Of a stretch of DNA of 15,148 nt, positions 7,319 through 14,407 are shown one piece after another. Positions within the stretch are counted from its first letter, which is position 1, and every line of letters begins with the position of its first letter. The translations under genes were made by a program, and so were the position numbers. The stretch covers positions 1-15,148 of the forward strand of contig CAMLRA010000091.1 of NCBI GenBank assembly GCA_946482325.1. Direction: 5' to 3'. Source of the stretch: an uncultured Chromatiaceae bacterium. Its GTDB lineage: Bacteria > Pseudomonadota > Gammaproteobacteria > Enterobacterales > Alteromonadaceae. A model generated the notes under the pieces. That model searched no databases and was not told where the DNA came from. It saw only the letters and a program-made list of their open reading frames with translations.

Positions 7319-8449
7319 TTAGCCACGTGCGGATATTGGCTGGACTTCACGTGGTTCCACCCCGACATAATCCGCGCTTGGACGGATGATGCGGTTGTCG
7401 GCCCGTTGCTCCATCACATGGGCAGCCCAGCCGGTTAAGCGCGAACAGACAAAAATCGGCGTGAACAACTTAGTGGCAATGCCCATGTAGTTATAAGCAG
7501 ATGCATGGAAAAAATCGGCGTTACAGAACAGTTTTTTCTCGCGCCACATCACGGCTTCACAGCGTACAGACACATCGTATAACCGTGTGTCGCCGTTAGC
7601 TTTGGCCAGTTGCTCAGACCATGCTTTGATCACGGCGTTGCGCGGGTCTGATTCAGAATAAATCGCGTGGCCAAAGCCCATGATTTTGTCTTTGCGGGCC
7701 AGCATACCAAGCAAAGTCTCTTCAGCGTGCTCAGGGTCGCGCATATGCTCAATCAGCTCCATCGCAGCTTCATTGGCACCACCATGCAACGGGCCGCGCA
7801 GCGAACCAATAGCGCCGGTGATGCACGAATGCATGTCAGACAACGTTGAAGCACAGACACGCGCGGTAAAAGTCGAGGCATTAAATTCGTGCTCGGCGTA
7901 TAAAATCAGCGATGCATGCATCACAGTGACATGCAGTGGCTCAGGTTTTTTGTCATGCAAGGTCCAAAGGAATTGCTCAGCAACCGAATCAGCATCCGTT
8001 TCCACGTTGATACGTTTGCCATGATGGCTGTAGTTGTACCAGTAGTTAATCATGCCAGGGAAAATCGCCAGCATGCGGTCGGTAACGTCCTGCTGCGCGC
8101 TGAAACTGTGTTCAGTTTCCAGGTTGCCAAGCATAGAACAACCGGTGCGCATGACGTCCATCGGATGAGCGCTGGCCGGGATCCGTTCCAGTACCTCTTT
8201 TAATGGCTGTGGCAGGCTGCGTAAGCTTTTTAACTTGGCTTTGTATGCGGCCAGCTCAGCTTCAGTCGGTAATTCACCTTTTAAAATCAGGTGCGCGACT
8301 TCTTCAAATTCACATTTCGCGGCTAAATCTTTGACATCGTAACCACGGTAAGTCAGACCTGAGCCGGTTTTCCCAACTGTAGATAACGCTGTTTTTCCGG
8401 CGATTTGACCGCGTAACCCGGCACCGGTCAATTGTTTAGTTGTCGACAT
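7319..8449 (-). CDS. prpC: 2-methylcitrate synthase PrpC
   Basis: A 376-aa citrate-synthase-family enzyme that condenses propionyl-CoA with oxaloacetate to 2-methylcitrate, the entry step of the cycle. The catalytic triad is visible: His222 in LRGPLHGGANEA, His261 in IMGFGHAIY, and Asp312 in FCNADFFHAS. TGSGLTYRGYDVKDLA (28-43) and SAHPMDVMRTG are typical of the short-type (PrpC/CitZ-like) synthases, and the lack of the long N-terminal domain of GltA agrees. GGAGAA 8 nt before the ATG is a good ribosome site. The gene starts 41 bp after prpB. The first codons, ATG TCG ACA, form a TGTCGACA palindrome with the bases around them, the same core as the proposed operators upstream of the regulator gene. 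Confidence 0.96.
   Translation of the reverse strand: MSTTKQLTGAGLRGQIAGKTALSTVGKTGSGLTYRGYDVKDLAAKCEFEEVAHLILKGELPTEAELAAYKAKLKSLRSLPQPLKEVLERIPASAHPMDVMRTGCSMLGNLETEHSFSAQQDVTDRMLAIFPGMINYWYNYSHHGKRINVETDADSVAEQFLWTLHDKKPEPLHVTVMHASLILYAEHEFNASTFTARVCASTLSDMHSCITGAIGSLRGPLHGGANEAAMELIEHMRDPEHAEETLLGMLARKDKIMGFGHAIYSESDPRNAVIKAWSEQLAKANGDTRLYDVSVRCEAVMWREKKLFCNADFFHASAYNYMGIATKLFTPIFVCSRLTGWAAHVMEQRADNRIIRPSADYVGVEPREVQPISARG
8441..8448. promoter_or_regulatory. Possible regulator site TGTCGACA over the prpC start codon
   Basis: The sequence TTGTCGACATA covers the start codon of prpC; TGTCGACA is an exact 8-bp palindrome at 8441-8448. It has the same core as the better sites at 10053-10064 and 10126-10137. 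It could be an internal site of the operon's GntR regulator, or merely the outcome of the codons ATG TCG ACA. I cannot separate these from sequence alone. Confidence 0.3.
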
Positions 8450-8490
8450 ATTCGGTTCTCCAGAGGCAGATAAGTTATAAGAGTCTTAGA

Positions 8491-9375
8491 TTATTTGTTT
8501 TTGCCTTGGGCAAATAACGAGTCCAGTTTTTCTTCGTAACTGTGATAATTCAGAAAATCGTAAAGTTCAGCGCGGGTCTGCATGCTGTCTACCACAGCTT
8601 TCTGGTCGCCGTTGCTCAGAATGGACTGATAGACATTCAGCGCTGCTTTGTTCATGGCGCGAAACGCAGATAACGGATACAGCACCATCTTGACGCCAAC
8701 GCCGGCAAGCTCGGCCGTGTTAAACAGCGGCGTCTGGCCAAACTCTGTGATATTGGCCAGTACCGGAACTGATAAAGCCTGGGTAAAGGCCTGATATTGC
8801 TCAAGCGTATACACAGCTTCAGCAAAAATGGCATCTGCACCCGCTTCGACACAAGCTTGCGCGCGCTCGATTGCAGCGGCTAAGCCTTGTTGTTGCAGTG
8901 CATCGGTCCGCGCCATGATAAAAAAGCTAGCGTCAGTGCGGGCATCTACCGCAGCTTTGACGCGGTCGACCATCTCTTCCTGTGACACAATTTCTTTGTT
9001 CGGTCTGTGGCCACAACGTTTTTGCATCACCTGGTCTTCAATATGAAAACCGGCAGCGCCGGCCCGGGTCATTTCGCGCACGGTACGCGCGATGTTGAAT
9101 GCCCCGCCCCAACCGGTGTCAGCATCTACCAGCAATGGCAGATCAGTGGCACCGGTGATACGACGAATGTCTTCACACACGTCATTCAGCGAAGTCATAC
9201 CCAAATCCGGTAAACCAAAAGAGGCATTCGCAACACCGGCACCAGATAAATACAGTGCTTTGTGACCGACACGTTCTGCCATCATGGCGGTGTAGGCATT
9301 AATAGTTCCCACAAGCTGTAATGGCTGGTTCGCCTCGATGGCCTGACGGAGTTTAAAACCTGCAGTTGCTGTCAT
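8491..9375 (-). CDS. prpB: 2-methylisocitrate lyase PrpB
   Basis: A 294-aa enzyme of the isocitrate lyase/PEP mutase superfamily that cleaves 2-methylisocitrate to pyruvate and succinate, the last step of the methylcitrate cycle. Visible marks are [19 protein letters not shown] (41-59), the Mg2+-binding DADTGWGG (84-91), [14 protein letters not shown] (110-123) with catalytic Cys121, and IMARTDA. E. coli PrpB is 296 aa. The frame is open upstream to 9423, but ATG 9375 is preceded by AGGGGA at good spacing and gives the normal family N-terminus, so I use it. The regulator's TGA ends one nucleotide before this ATG, which implies translational coupling. prpC follows 41 bp downstream. Confidence 0.96.
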   Translation of the reverse strand: MTATAGFKLRQAIEANQPLQLVGTINAYTAMMAERVGHKALYLSGAGVANASFGLPDLGMTSLNDVCEDIRRITGATDLPLLVDADTGWGGAFNIARTVREMTRAGAAGFHIEDQVMQKRCGHRPNKEIVSQEEMVDRVKAAVDARTDASFFIMARTDALQQQGLAAAIERAQACVEAGADAIFAEAVYTLEQYQAFTQALSVPVLANITEFGQTPLFNTAELAGVGVKMVLYPLSAFRAMNKAALNVYQSILSNGDQKAVVDSMQTRAELYDFLNYHSYEEKLDSLFAQGKNK

Positions 9376-9376
9376 T

Positions 9377-10063
9377 TCATTTCCCCTGTTGTAAATGTAA
9401 TTCGATATTGCGGCGCGACGCACTGATATGGCGCCGCATTAACAGTTCGGCCAGTTCGCCATCACGGTTGGCAATGGCGTTCAGTATGGCTTTATGTTCA
9501 TCAAAAGCGCGTGACACTCGTGGGCCAGCCATGCCCATTTGCACCCGATACATCCGCACCAGATAATAAAGTTCGTCACACAGGATATTGATGAGATATG
9601 GATTTTTGCTGGCTTGAATGATGCGGTAGTGAAAATCGACGTCGCCGGCTTCCTGATAATAACTCTCGCCTTCACGCACACGCTGAGTGGCCAAATGCTG
9701 ATCGAGCAGGCTTTGTAGCTGCCTGATATCCGCATCGGACATTTGTTCCGCTGCCAGCCGGCACGCCATCCCTTCGAGGTTTTCGCGGATCTGATACAGT
9801 GAAATCAGACCCTGCGGTGTCAGTTTCACTACCCTCGCGCCGGCATTTGGGATCCGTTCAATCAGGTGACAGCGTTCGAGCCTGGCTAAAGCTTCACGCA
9901 GCGGTGCGCGACTCAAATCAAACTGCTTCGCCAGTTCGGGTTCAGAAATTTTGCTGCCTGGGGCTATCTCACCGGCGACGATAGCGCGTTGGATCTCCAA
10001 CAGCACTCTGTCAGCGGCAGTAATTGGATCTTTTTGCATCAAAAAACCGCAATATGTCGACAT
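9377..10063 (-). CDS. GntR-family (FadR/FCD subfamily) regulator of the prp operon
   Basis: A 228-aa regulator. Residues about 16-80 form the winged helix-turn-helix: [20 protein letters not shown], then [20 protein letters not shown] as recognition region, then the wing at [11 protein letters not shown]. Residues about 85-215 form the all-helical FCD ligand domain. Its usual metal/ligand set is visible: Asp141, His145 (DVDFH), His190 (DEH) and His212 (RRH), with the family's normal spacing. It lies directly upstream of prpB, as in Shewanella, and probably senses a methylcitrate-pathway intermediate; the ligand is inferred. Palindromes TATGTCGACATA at its start and ATTGTCGACAAT 60 bp upstream fit autoregulation. 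The start is uncertain: neither ATG 10063 nor ATG 10039 ([10 protein letters not shown]) has a good ribosome site. If 10039 is right, the palindrome at 10053-10064 lies wholly in the leader. Confidence 0.93.
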   Translation of the reverse strand: MSTYCGFLMQKDPITAADRVLLEIQRAIVAGEIAPGSKISEPELAKQFDLSRAPLREALARLERCHLIERIPNAGARVVKLTPQGLISLYQIRENLEGMACRLAAEQMSDADIRQLQSLLDQHLATQRVREGESYYQEAGDVDFHYRIIQASKNPYLINILCDELYYLVRMYRVQMGMAGPRVSRAFDEHKAILNAIANRDGELAELLMRRHISASRRNIELHLQQGK

Positions 10064-10064
10064 A
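10053..10064. promoter_or_regulatory. Palindromic operator candidate O1 at the start of the prp operon
   Basis: TATGTCGACATA is a perfect 12-bp palindrome overlapping the annotated start of the regulator gene and lying just downstream of its promoter. Binding here would block transcription start or early elongation. It shares the TGTCGACA core with O2. FadR-type GntR proteins bind short palindromes of this kind, so the operon's own regulator is the natural candidate. Its centre is 73 bp from that of O2, close to seven helical turns. Confidence 0.55.
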
Positions 10065-10080
10065 AATTCACTATAGCTCT

Positions 10081-10109
10081 GTTTTAGAGGCTTTTGAGCG
10101 CTAAGTCAA
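10081..10109 (-). promoter_or_regulatory. Candidate sigma70 promoter of the regulator-prpBC-acnD-prpF operon
   Basis: On the minus strand, TTGACT (10109-10104) and TAAAAC (10086-10081) are 17 bp apart: five and four matches to the consensus boxes. Start of transcription would be near 10074. The leader would be about 11 nt if translation begins at 10063, or about 35 nt if at 10039. The promoter sits between palindromes O2 (upstream) and O1 (downstream). Confidence 0.5.
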
Positions 10110-10125
10110 GCCAGACGAAAGTAGC

Positions 10126-10137
10126 ATTGTCGACAAT
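10126..10137. promoter_or_regulatory. Palindromic operator candidate O2 upstream of the prp promoter
   Basis: ATTGTCGACAAT is a perfect 12-bp palindrome 16 bp upstream of the -35 box. This is the most symmetric member of the TGTCGACA set and fits the type of site bound by FCD-type GntR regulators. With O1 it brackets the promoter, which would allow a repression loop. Confidence 0.6.
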
Positions 10138-10280
10138 CTCTCTACTTAACCGTTTTTTTTGGCAAGTTGCGTGCACAGCCGGATGTAACAAATTTCTTCC
10201 AATTCGATTGGAACTTAACGGCGAGAATTTTTTATTAGAATATTTGGTGATTAAAAGTGAAGTACATAAGAGTTAATTAA

Positions 10281-10292
10281 TATGTCAACAAT
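10281..10292. promoter_or_regulatory. Degenerate operator-like site
   Basis: TATGTCAACAAT differs from the O1/O2 pattern by one base in the TGTCGACA core. It lies 155 bp upstream of O2, centre to centre. One mismatch in eight makes chance more likely here than for O1 and O2, so this is a weak call. Confidence 0.2.
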
Positions 10293-10401
10293 AAGTAGCA
10301 CATTTAGGGAAACCTAAAGCAAAGCCTTACATAGCGCTTTGCCGACTGGATAAAGCTGGGGATAACTTCTGCATAAGCTGGGTGCAAGCTGTGCTCTAAT
10401 T

Positions 10402-10590
10402 ACAGATCGTTCACTAATTCAACATTCTATTGCCAGCATGCCGCTGCGCAAAAAATGTGCACTTAGCTACACTGACATCATCTGTCTGGTGCAGGTATTT
10501 GCACCTCTCCCTCTAGCGCACGGCTCATCCTTGAGCCATTCCCCTAAGCCCGGAACAATGCGGATTGGTTCTGGGCTTCTTTTCTTTTGT
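10402..10590 (+). ncRNA. Candidate structured small RNA on the plus strand
   Basis: An extended -10 box (TG-C-TCTAAT, 10392-10400) precedes a segment of about 180 nt that ends in a strong plus-strand intrinsic terminator. Inside are a closing stem ACAGAT (10402-10407) with ATCTGT (10480-10485), a small hairpin GCGCA/TGTGC around an A-rich loop near 10446-10460, GGTGCA/TGCACC (10488-10505) and GGCTCA/TGAGCC (10522-10537). No good -35 box is present, and the true 5' end may be further upstream, since hairpins begin at 10303. I recognise no known RNA family. The predicted RNA is antisense to nothing annotated but lies directly before tatD's 3' end. This is an inference from structure only. Confidence 0.33.
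10546..10590 (+). terminator. Strong rho-independent terminator on the plus strand
   Basis: AAGCCCGGAACAAT (10546-10559) folds back on ATT-G-GTTCTGGGCTT (10564-10578) over a GCGG loop, with one G-U pair and one bulged G, about 14 base pairs. A pyrimidine-rich tail (CTTTTCTTTTG, 10579-10589) follows on the plus strand. On the minus strand the hairpin is followed by AGGGGA, with no T-run, so it does not serve tatD. No plus-strand gene is seen before it, which is the main reason to suspect an unannotated RNA. Confidence 0.6.
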
Positions 10591-10596
10591 CGACAA
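10587..10596. promoter_or_regulatory. Palindromic operator-like site near the tatD 3' end
   Basis: TTGTCGACAA is a perfect 10-bp palindrome with the same core as O1 and O2, but over 450 bp upstream of them. It overlaps the T-rich tail of the plus-strand terminator. If the prp regulator binds here it would be a remote auxiliary site or would control a promoter not yet identified. Confidence 0.35.
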
Positions 10597-10639
10597 TATT
10601 TGCTGCGCGCTGGTCCGGGCTTTCAGCGATTTATCTGAT

Positions 10640-11416
10640 TCAGGCGTTGGCAAGCGGGAATAAACGGCGGAAATTCTGGCTGGTTTGCTTTGCTAATAAT
10701 TCAATATCAACCTGGCGTTCACGGGCAATGGCCGCCGCGACAGCGGCGACATAGGCCGGCTGATTGGTTTTACCGCGATATGGCACCGGCGCCAGATAAG
10801 GTGAGTCTGTTTCAATCAATAAACGATCTGATGGTACCTGCCGCACGACCTCGCGCAAGGCGTCGGCGTTACGAAAGGTCATAATCCCGGAAAACGAAAT
10901 ATAAAAGCCTAAATCCAGCGCCGCTTTCGCAGTATCCCAGTCTTCGGTAAAACAGTGCAGTACGCCACCACAGTCTTGTGCCTGTTCGCTGCGCAGTAAA
11001 GCTAACGTATCAGCACGTGCATCTCTGGTATGCACAATCAACGGTTTTTTCAGCTGACGGGCCACCGCAATATGCGCGGCAAAGGCGCTTTGTTGGGTGC
11101 TTTGATTATCTGGACTATAAAAATAATCGAGGCCCGTTTCCCCTACTGCGACTACTGAGTTGCTCTGGCATAAACGCAGTAAATCGTCCTGACTAAAACC
11201 CAGTTGTTGATGCAGCGGATGTTCGCCGCAAGAGACGGATATTTGCGGATAGTCCTTGACCAGCGCCGCCATTGCCGGGAACTCCTGCAAACTGACGCTG
11301 ACACACAGCATATGATTGACTTGCGCAGTGGCAGCCGCGGCGAGGACAGCGGGTAAGTCCATTCCGAGTTTGTCTAGTTCAAGACGGTCAAGGTGACAAT
11401 GGGAATCAATAAACAA
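10640..11416 (-). CDS. TatD-family metal-dependent hydrolase (3'-5' DNase)
   Basis: A 258-aa TIM-barrel metallo-hydrolase of the TatD/YcfH/YjjV family; members act as 3'-5' exonucleases on DNA or in D-aminoacyl-tRNA and oxidative-damage processing. The full ligand set is present: HCH (His6, His8), Glu93 in VGETGLDYFY, His129 in LIVHTRDA, His154 in VLHCF, and Asp204 in IETDSPYLAP. It follows pilZ as ycfH-type genes often do, but 144 bp downstream. The frame is open up to 11557, but residues before FIDSHCHLD are unlike the family. I take TTG 11416 as start because GGAG lies 6 nt before it and the family N-terminus is (M)xFIDSHCH. The precise paralogue name (ycfH or other) is inferred only from context. 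Confidence 0.93.
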   Translation of the reverse strand: MFIDSHCHLDRLELDKLGMDLPAVLAAAATAQVNHMLCVSVSLQEFPAMAALVKDYPQISVSCGEHPLHQQLGFSQDDLLRLCQSNSVVAVGETGLDYFYSPDNQSTQQSAFAAHIAVARQLKKPLIVHTRDARADTLALLRSEQAQDCGGVLHCFTEDWDTAKAALDLGFYISFSGIMTFRNADALREVVRQVPSDRLLIETDSPYLAPVPYRGKTNQPAYVAAVAAAIARERQVDIELLAKQTSQNFRRLFPLANA

Positions 11417-11459
11417 AAGCAGCTCCGTGACTTGGTTAGCCTTTACAGAAAACGGCGGC

Positions 11460-11488
11460 AGTGTACCTGAAGCAGGCCATATCGTGAA
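11460..11488 (-). promoter_or_regulatory. Candidate promoter for tatD
   Basis: In the 144-bp pilZ-tatD gap, minus-strand TTCACG (11488-11483) and TACACT (11465-11460) are 17 bp apart, about 44 bp before the proposed TTG start. Each box matches only three to four consensus bases. The large gap in an otherwise overlapping cluster makes a separate promoter reasonable. Confidence 0.35.
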
Positions 11489-11560
11489 GCTACACAGCGG
11501 AGGCGAAATACAATCGAACGGAAATTCGTGGAAATGTGTTCTGGTTCTGGCCAACAAGCT

Positions 11561-11887
11561 CTACAGCGTAAAAGTAAGCTCTGCTGATTCCTGGGTGCCG
11601 CTTAATAACTTTTCGATTTTGTCGCGTAAATTCAGTTTATCATCAATAAAAGCCACACCAATACCGGCCGGACTGGTATTTTGCGCACCTTGCGGTGTTA
11701 ACCACGCCACTTTGCCTGACACTGGAATAGCTTCCAATGCGTCTGGCAAGGTGACCTGTAATGCCAGCGATTGGCCCATTTTATAATGCCGGCTGGTGCG
11801 GACAAACAGACCGCCCTGCTTAAAAAACGGCATGTAAGAACGGTACAGTTCTTTTAAATCGGCGAAATCTAACGTCAGTTCTTCCAT
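11561..11887 (-). CDS. pilZ: PilZ-domain protein, type IV pilus PilZ-like
   Basis: A 108-aa single PilZ domain close in layout to the Pseudomonas aeruginosa PilZ needed for type IV pilus assembly: YMPFFKQGGLFVRTSRHYKMG (18-38), VSGKVAWLTPQGAQNTSPAGIGVAF (56-80) and a C-terminal helix. The RxxxR motif used by true c-di-GMP receptors is missing, as in P. aeruginosa PilZ, which does not bind the nucleotide. The protein probably works through PilB and other pilus-assembly partners in the cytoplasm. The ATG lies inside the 3' end of holB, with a 13-nt overlap and an AAGAGG ribosome site 6 nt before it. The order tmk-holB-pilZ-tatD is conserved in pseudomonads and relatives. Confidence 0.93.
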   Translation of the reverse strand: MEELTLDFADLKELYRSYMPFFKQGGLFVRTSRHYKMGQSLALQVTLPDALEAIPVSGKVAWLTPQGAQNTSPAGIGVAFIDDKLNLRDKIEKLLSGTQESAELTFTL

Positions 11888-12783
11888 GGCGTGCCTCTTA
11901 ACATCTGGTGCAGGTCTAACAACAAAGTCGTCAGTGCTAAAGATTTATTCTGCCCCAAAATCCGCTGTTCGTCACGGCACCATTGTGCCACGCGCTGAAA
12001 AAGCTGTACTGGTGGCAACGCCTGTTGTAGCGACCAGTGTCTGAGCGAGTAATACAGCAACGCTGGCAGTTCTGGCTGCGATTCCAGCTGTTTTTGCAGG
12101 GCGCTTAACCCGGCGCCGCTTTGCAGGAACTGTTGTAGTTGCTGTAACTGCGCCGCCAATGTCAGCGCTTCGCCACTTTGCAGCAATTCCAGCGCTTTGA
12201 GTGGTGCGCCGCCGCACAACTCCAGCAAAAAATCCGGCAGCGGGTCCGGGCTTTGTCGCTGCAGCCACTGCGCAGTCTGCACACTATACTGCGCGGGCAG
12301 ATCCCAGCGCTGACACCGTGACAAAATAGTTGGCATCAGTTGTCCGGCGTAAGCAGTCTGTAAAATCAGATAACTGCTGTCGCCGGGTTCTTCCAGAGTT
12401 TTCAGCAGCGCATTGGCTGCCGATTCGGTCATTTTTTCCGCCTGCGGGATCACCACAACCCGGGCACCGCCCTGTTGCGGTGCATTTTGCAGTAAATGAC
12501 TAATATCCCGAACTTGATCAACGGAAATACTGCTGCCCACTTCCAGCGTCAACAGGTCCGGATGATGACCGGCTGCACCAAGCAAACAACTTTTGCAACG
12601 GCCACAAGCGCCTTCTGCAAGGGGATTCTGGCACAGCAGCAGATGCGCCAGTTGTTTGGCGAGGATGTGCTTGCCAATGCCGACCGGCCCGGTCAGTAAA
12701 ATAGCATGATGCAGTTGTTGGCTGGTCGCGAGCGAAAATAAACGCAATTCAGTCTGCTGCAGCCAGGGTAATGACGTAGTCAC
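11875..12783 (-). CDS. holB: DNA polymerase III subunit delta' HolB
   Basis: A 302-aa clamp-loader subunit that, with delta and tau/gamma, loads the beta clamp onto primed DNA. Visible features are a P-loop-like GPVGIGK (32-38), a zinc knuckle with Cys51, Cys60, Cys63 and Cys66 ([16 protein letters not shown]), ALLKTLEEP (125-133), and the SRC motif (155-157) that supplies the arginine finger. It is a little shorter than E. coli delta' (334 aa); the C-terminal collar region is the diverged part. The start is GTG 12783, whose GTGA overlaps the tmk stop by 4 nt, a coupling signature. pilZ begins inside its last codons. Confidence 0.95.
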   Translation of the reverse strand: MTTSLPWLQQTELRLFSLATSQQLHHAILLTGPVGIGKHILAKQLAHLLLCQNPLAEGACGRCKSCLLGAAGHHPDLLTLEVGSSISVDQVRDISHLLQNAPQQGGARVVVIPQAEKMTESAANALLKTLEEPGDSSYLILQTAYAGQLMPTILSRCQRWDLPAQYSVQTAQWLQRQSPDPLPDFLLELCGGAPLKALELLQSGEALTLAAQLQQLQQFLQSGAGLSALQKQLESQPELPALLYYSLRHWSLQQALPPVQLFQRVAQWCRDEQRILGQNKSLALTTLLLDLHQMLRGTPWKN

Positions 12784-13400
12784 GCGAAATATTGCTCCAA
12801 CGCATGACGCAATTGCCGCTGCACATCGGCCAGAGGCTTTGCTGCATCAATCACCACGATATTAGGTTCAGTTGCGGCAACGGCCAGATATTTTGCCCGG
12901 GCACGCAAAAAGAACTCCAGCTGCTCCTGTTCAATCCGGTCCAGCTCACCACGGGCTCTGGCGCGTGCCAGCCCAATCACCGGGTCAATATCCAGATACA
13001 AGGTTAAATCCGGACGGAGATCTGCCAATACCAGCTGGCGGATCGGGTCCAGCACTTCATCCGGAATTTGCCGACCACCGCCCTGATAAGCACGGGAAGA
13101 CAAATCGTGACGGTCGGCCAACACCCAGTCGCCGCGGGCTAAAGCCGGACGGATCACGTTATCTAGCAGCTGAGCGCGGGCAGCGTACATTAATAGCAGC
13201 TCAGTAACCGGTGACACCCGTTCTTGCTGCACAGATTTCACCAGCGTGCGGATTTGCTCGGCCAATGGCGTACCACCGGGTTCTCGGGTTTGAACCATCG
13301 GATGGCCATGGTCGCTCAGCCACTGTTGCACTGTCTGGATAGCCGTCGTTTTTCCGGCGCCTTCCAACCCTTCAATCACCACAAAACGGCCTTGATTCAT
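12780..13400 (-). CDS. tmk: Thymidylate kinase
   Basis: A 206-aa kinase that phosphorylates dTMP to dTDP, an essential step toward dTTP. The P-loop GLEGAGKT is at 11-18, the REPGGT motif at 39-44, the DRH motif with [10 protein letters not shown] at 96-110, and the arginine-rich [16 protein letters not shown] at about 145-157, the form seen in E. coli-type enzymes that carry the basic residues in the LID. Length is normal (E. coli 213 aa). The ATG overlaps the mltG stop by 4 nt, and its TGA overlaps the holB GTG by 4 nt, so all three are likely translated from one message. Confidence 0.97.
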   Translation of the reverse strand: MNQGRFVVIEGLEGAGKTTAIQTVQQWLSDHGHPMVQTREPGGTPLAEQIRTLVKSVQQERVSPVTELLLMYAARAQLLDNVIRPALARGDWVLADRHDLSSRAYQGGGRQIPDEVLDPIRQLVLADLRPDLTLYLDIDPVIGLARARARGELDRIEQEQLEFFLRARAKYLAVAATEPNIVVIDAAKPLADVQRQLRHALEQYFA

Positions 13401-14407
13401 GACTTTTTCCCAAAAATATACTGCTGTACCGCTTTGTTATGTTCCGTCAGGCTTTGTGAAAACTGGTGAGTGCCATCGCCTCTGGCGACAAAATATAAGT
13501 TATCAGACTGGGCCGGCTGCGCCGCTGCTTGCAAGGAGCCCCAACTGACCAGTGCAATAGGGCCTGGCGGCAAACCGGCGTACACATAAGTATTGTATGG
13601 ATGCGGGTCTTTCAGATGCTCGCGTTTGATGTCCCCTTGATACCGGTCACCCAAACCGTAAATCACCGTCGGGTCGGTCTGCAGCTTCATTTTGGTTTGT
13701 AACCTGTTGATAAACACCGCTGCAATTAACGGTTTTTCCGGTAAATGACCAGTTTCTTTTTCGATAATAGAGGCCAGCGTCAGCAGCTCATAACGATTCT
13801 GCAGCGGTAAGCCGCCTTGTTTGCTCCGCCAGGCGGTATCGAGCTTCTCCAGCAACACCTGATTGGCTCGTTGCAATACCACAGATAATTTAGTGTGGGC
13901 GGTATAGAAGTAGGTATCCGGAAACACCAGCGCTTCGGCTGACGCTGGTCGCGCGCCCCACTCGGCAGGCCAGCGTAACAGCTCCCGGGCTTTGTCGGCA
14001 TCCGCTATATCTGCATCCAGATAAGGTAGTTGCTGCAGCTGCTGCAGGTTCTGTGCAAAGGTCTGGCCTTCCCGGATAGTCAGACTAAACTGGGCGACTT
14101 TGCCACTGCGCAATAACTGCAAAAGTTGCTGCAAGCGCATCGGTTGGACAGCATAAACACCGGCTTGCAATTGTCGTAGCTGCGGATTGAGCAACGACTG
14201 TAGTTTTATCTGCTGACATTGCCATGCAGTTAATAGGTGCTGCTGTTGCCATTGCCGGCACAATGACGACAAATTCGCGCCGGGTTTAAGCTCTAAATAA
14301 GTATCAGGCAACTTTATTTGCACCTGCAGCACCTGCTGCAATTCGTTGCGAACACCAAAAGCCGCAACGGCCAACACTATCAGCCCCTGCAACAAAAACT
14401 TTTTCAT
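13397..14407 (-). CDS. mltG: Endolytic murein transglycosylase MltG
   Basis: A 336-aa inner-membrane enzyme (YceG family) that cuts nascent glycan strands and sets their length. One N-terminal membrane segment (about 4-18, [15 protein letters not shown]) is followed by a LysM-like region and the YceG catalytic domain. Visible marks are LREG-type LTIREGQTF (109-117), FPDTYFY (162-168), [10 protein letters not shown] (211-220) with the catalytic Glu of EKET at 216, and [12 protein letters not shown] plus [16 protein letters not shown] near the C-terminus. E. coli MltG is 340 aa. The ATG follows the pabC TGA with no gap, and its ribosome site (AGGA) lies inside pabC. The protein has an unusual wealth of Gln/Leu in 60-130, typical of this lineage rather than alarming. 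Confidence 0.96.
   Translation of the reverse strand: MKKFLLQGLIVLAVAAFGVRNELQQVLQVQIKLPDTYLELKPGANLSSLCRQWQQQHLLTAWQCQQIKLQSLLNPQLRQLQAGVYAVQPMRLQQLLQLLRSGKVAQFSLTIREGQTFAQNLQQLQQLPYLDADIADADKARELLRWPAEWGARPASAEALVFPDTYFYTAHTKLSVVLQRANQVLLEKLDTAWRSKQGGLPLQNRYELLTLASIIEKETGHLPEKPLIAAVFINRLQTKMKLQTDPTVIYGLGDRYQGDIKREHLKDPHPYNTYVYAGLPPGPIALVSWGSLQAAAQPAQSDNLYFVARGDGTHQFSQSLTEHNKAVQQYIFGKKS

Larger units (their letters stand above)
10064..10639. other. 576-bp noncoding region between tatD and the prp regulator
   Basis: No frame here has a believable ribosome site, codon pattern or family motif. The half next to the regulator (about 10130-10300) is AT-rich and holds the promoter and operator candidates. 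The half next to tatD holds a series of exact hairpins read best on the plus strand: TTTAGG-GAAA-CCTAAA (10303-10318), GCAAAGC/GCTTTGC (10319-10342), GGTGCA/TGCACC (10488-10505), GGCTCA-TCCT-TGAGCC (10522-10537), and a terminator (10546-10590). I find no clear intrinsic terminator for tatD on the minus strand, so some tatD transcription may run into this region. Confidence 0.7.

Noticed and set aside
10094..10276. Plus-strand open frame of 60 codons starting at TTG
   Set aside because: It lies over the promoter and operator region of the prp operon, has no ribosome site, and its composition is not protein-like.
10296..10370. Resemblance to a c-di-GMP-I (GEMM) riboswitch: GAAA-loop hairpin followed by GCAAAGCC
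   Set aside because: The conserved 5' CACGCACAGGGC part and the 3' GGUAGGUAGCGGGG part are not found, and no plus-strand gene follows. An Rfam covariance search would settle it.
10438..10638. Plus-strand open frame of 66 codons in the tatD-regulator gap
   Set aside because: It has no ribosome site and no family resemblance, and its frame runs through a strong terminator hairpin.
11417..11557. Longer tatD start at ATG 11557
   Set aside because: The extra 47 residues are unlike TatD proteins and cover a promoter-like gap; the TTG at 11416 with GGAG gives the normal N-terminus.
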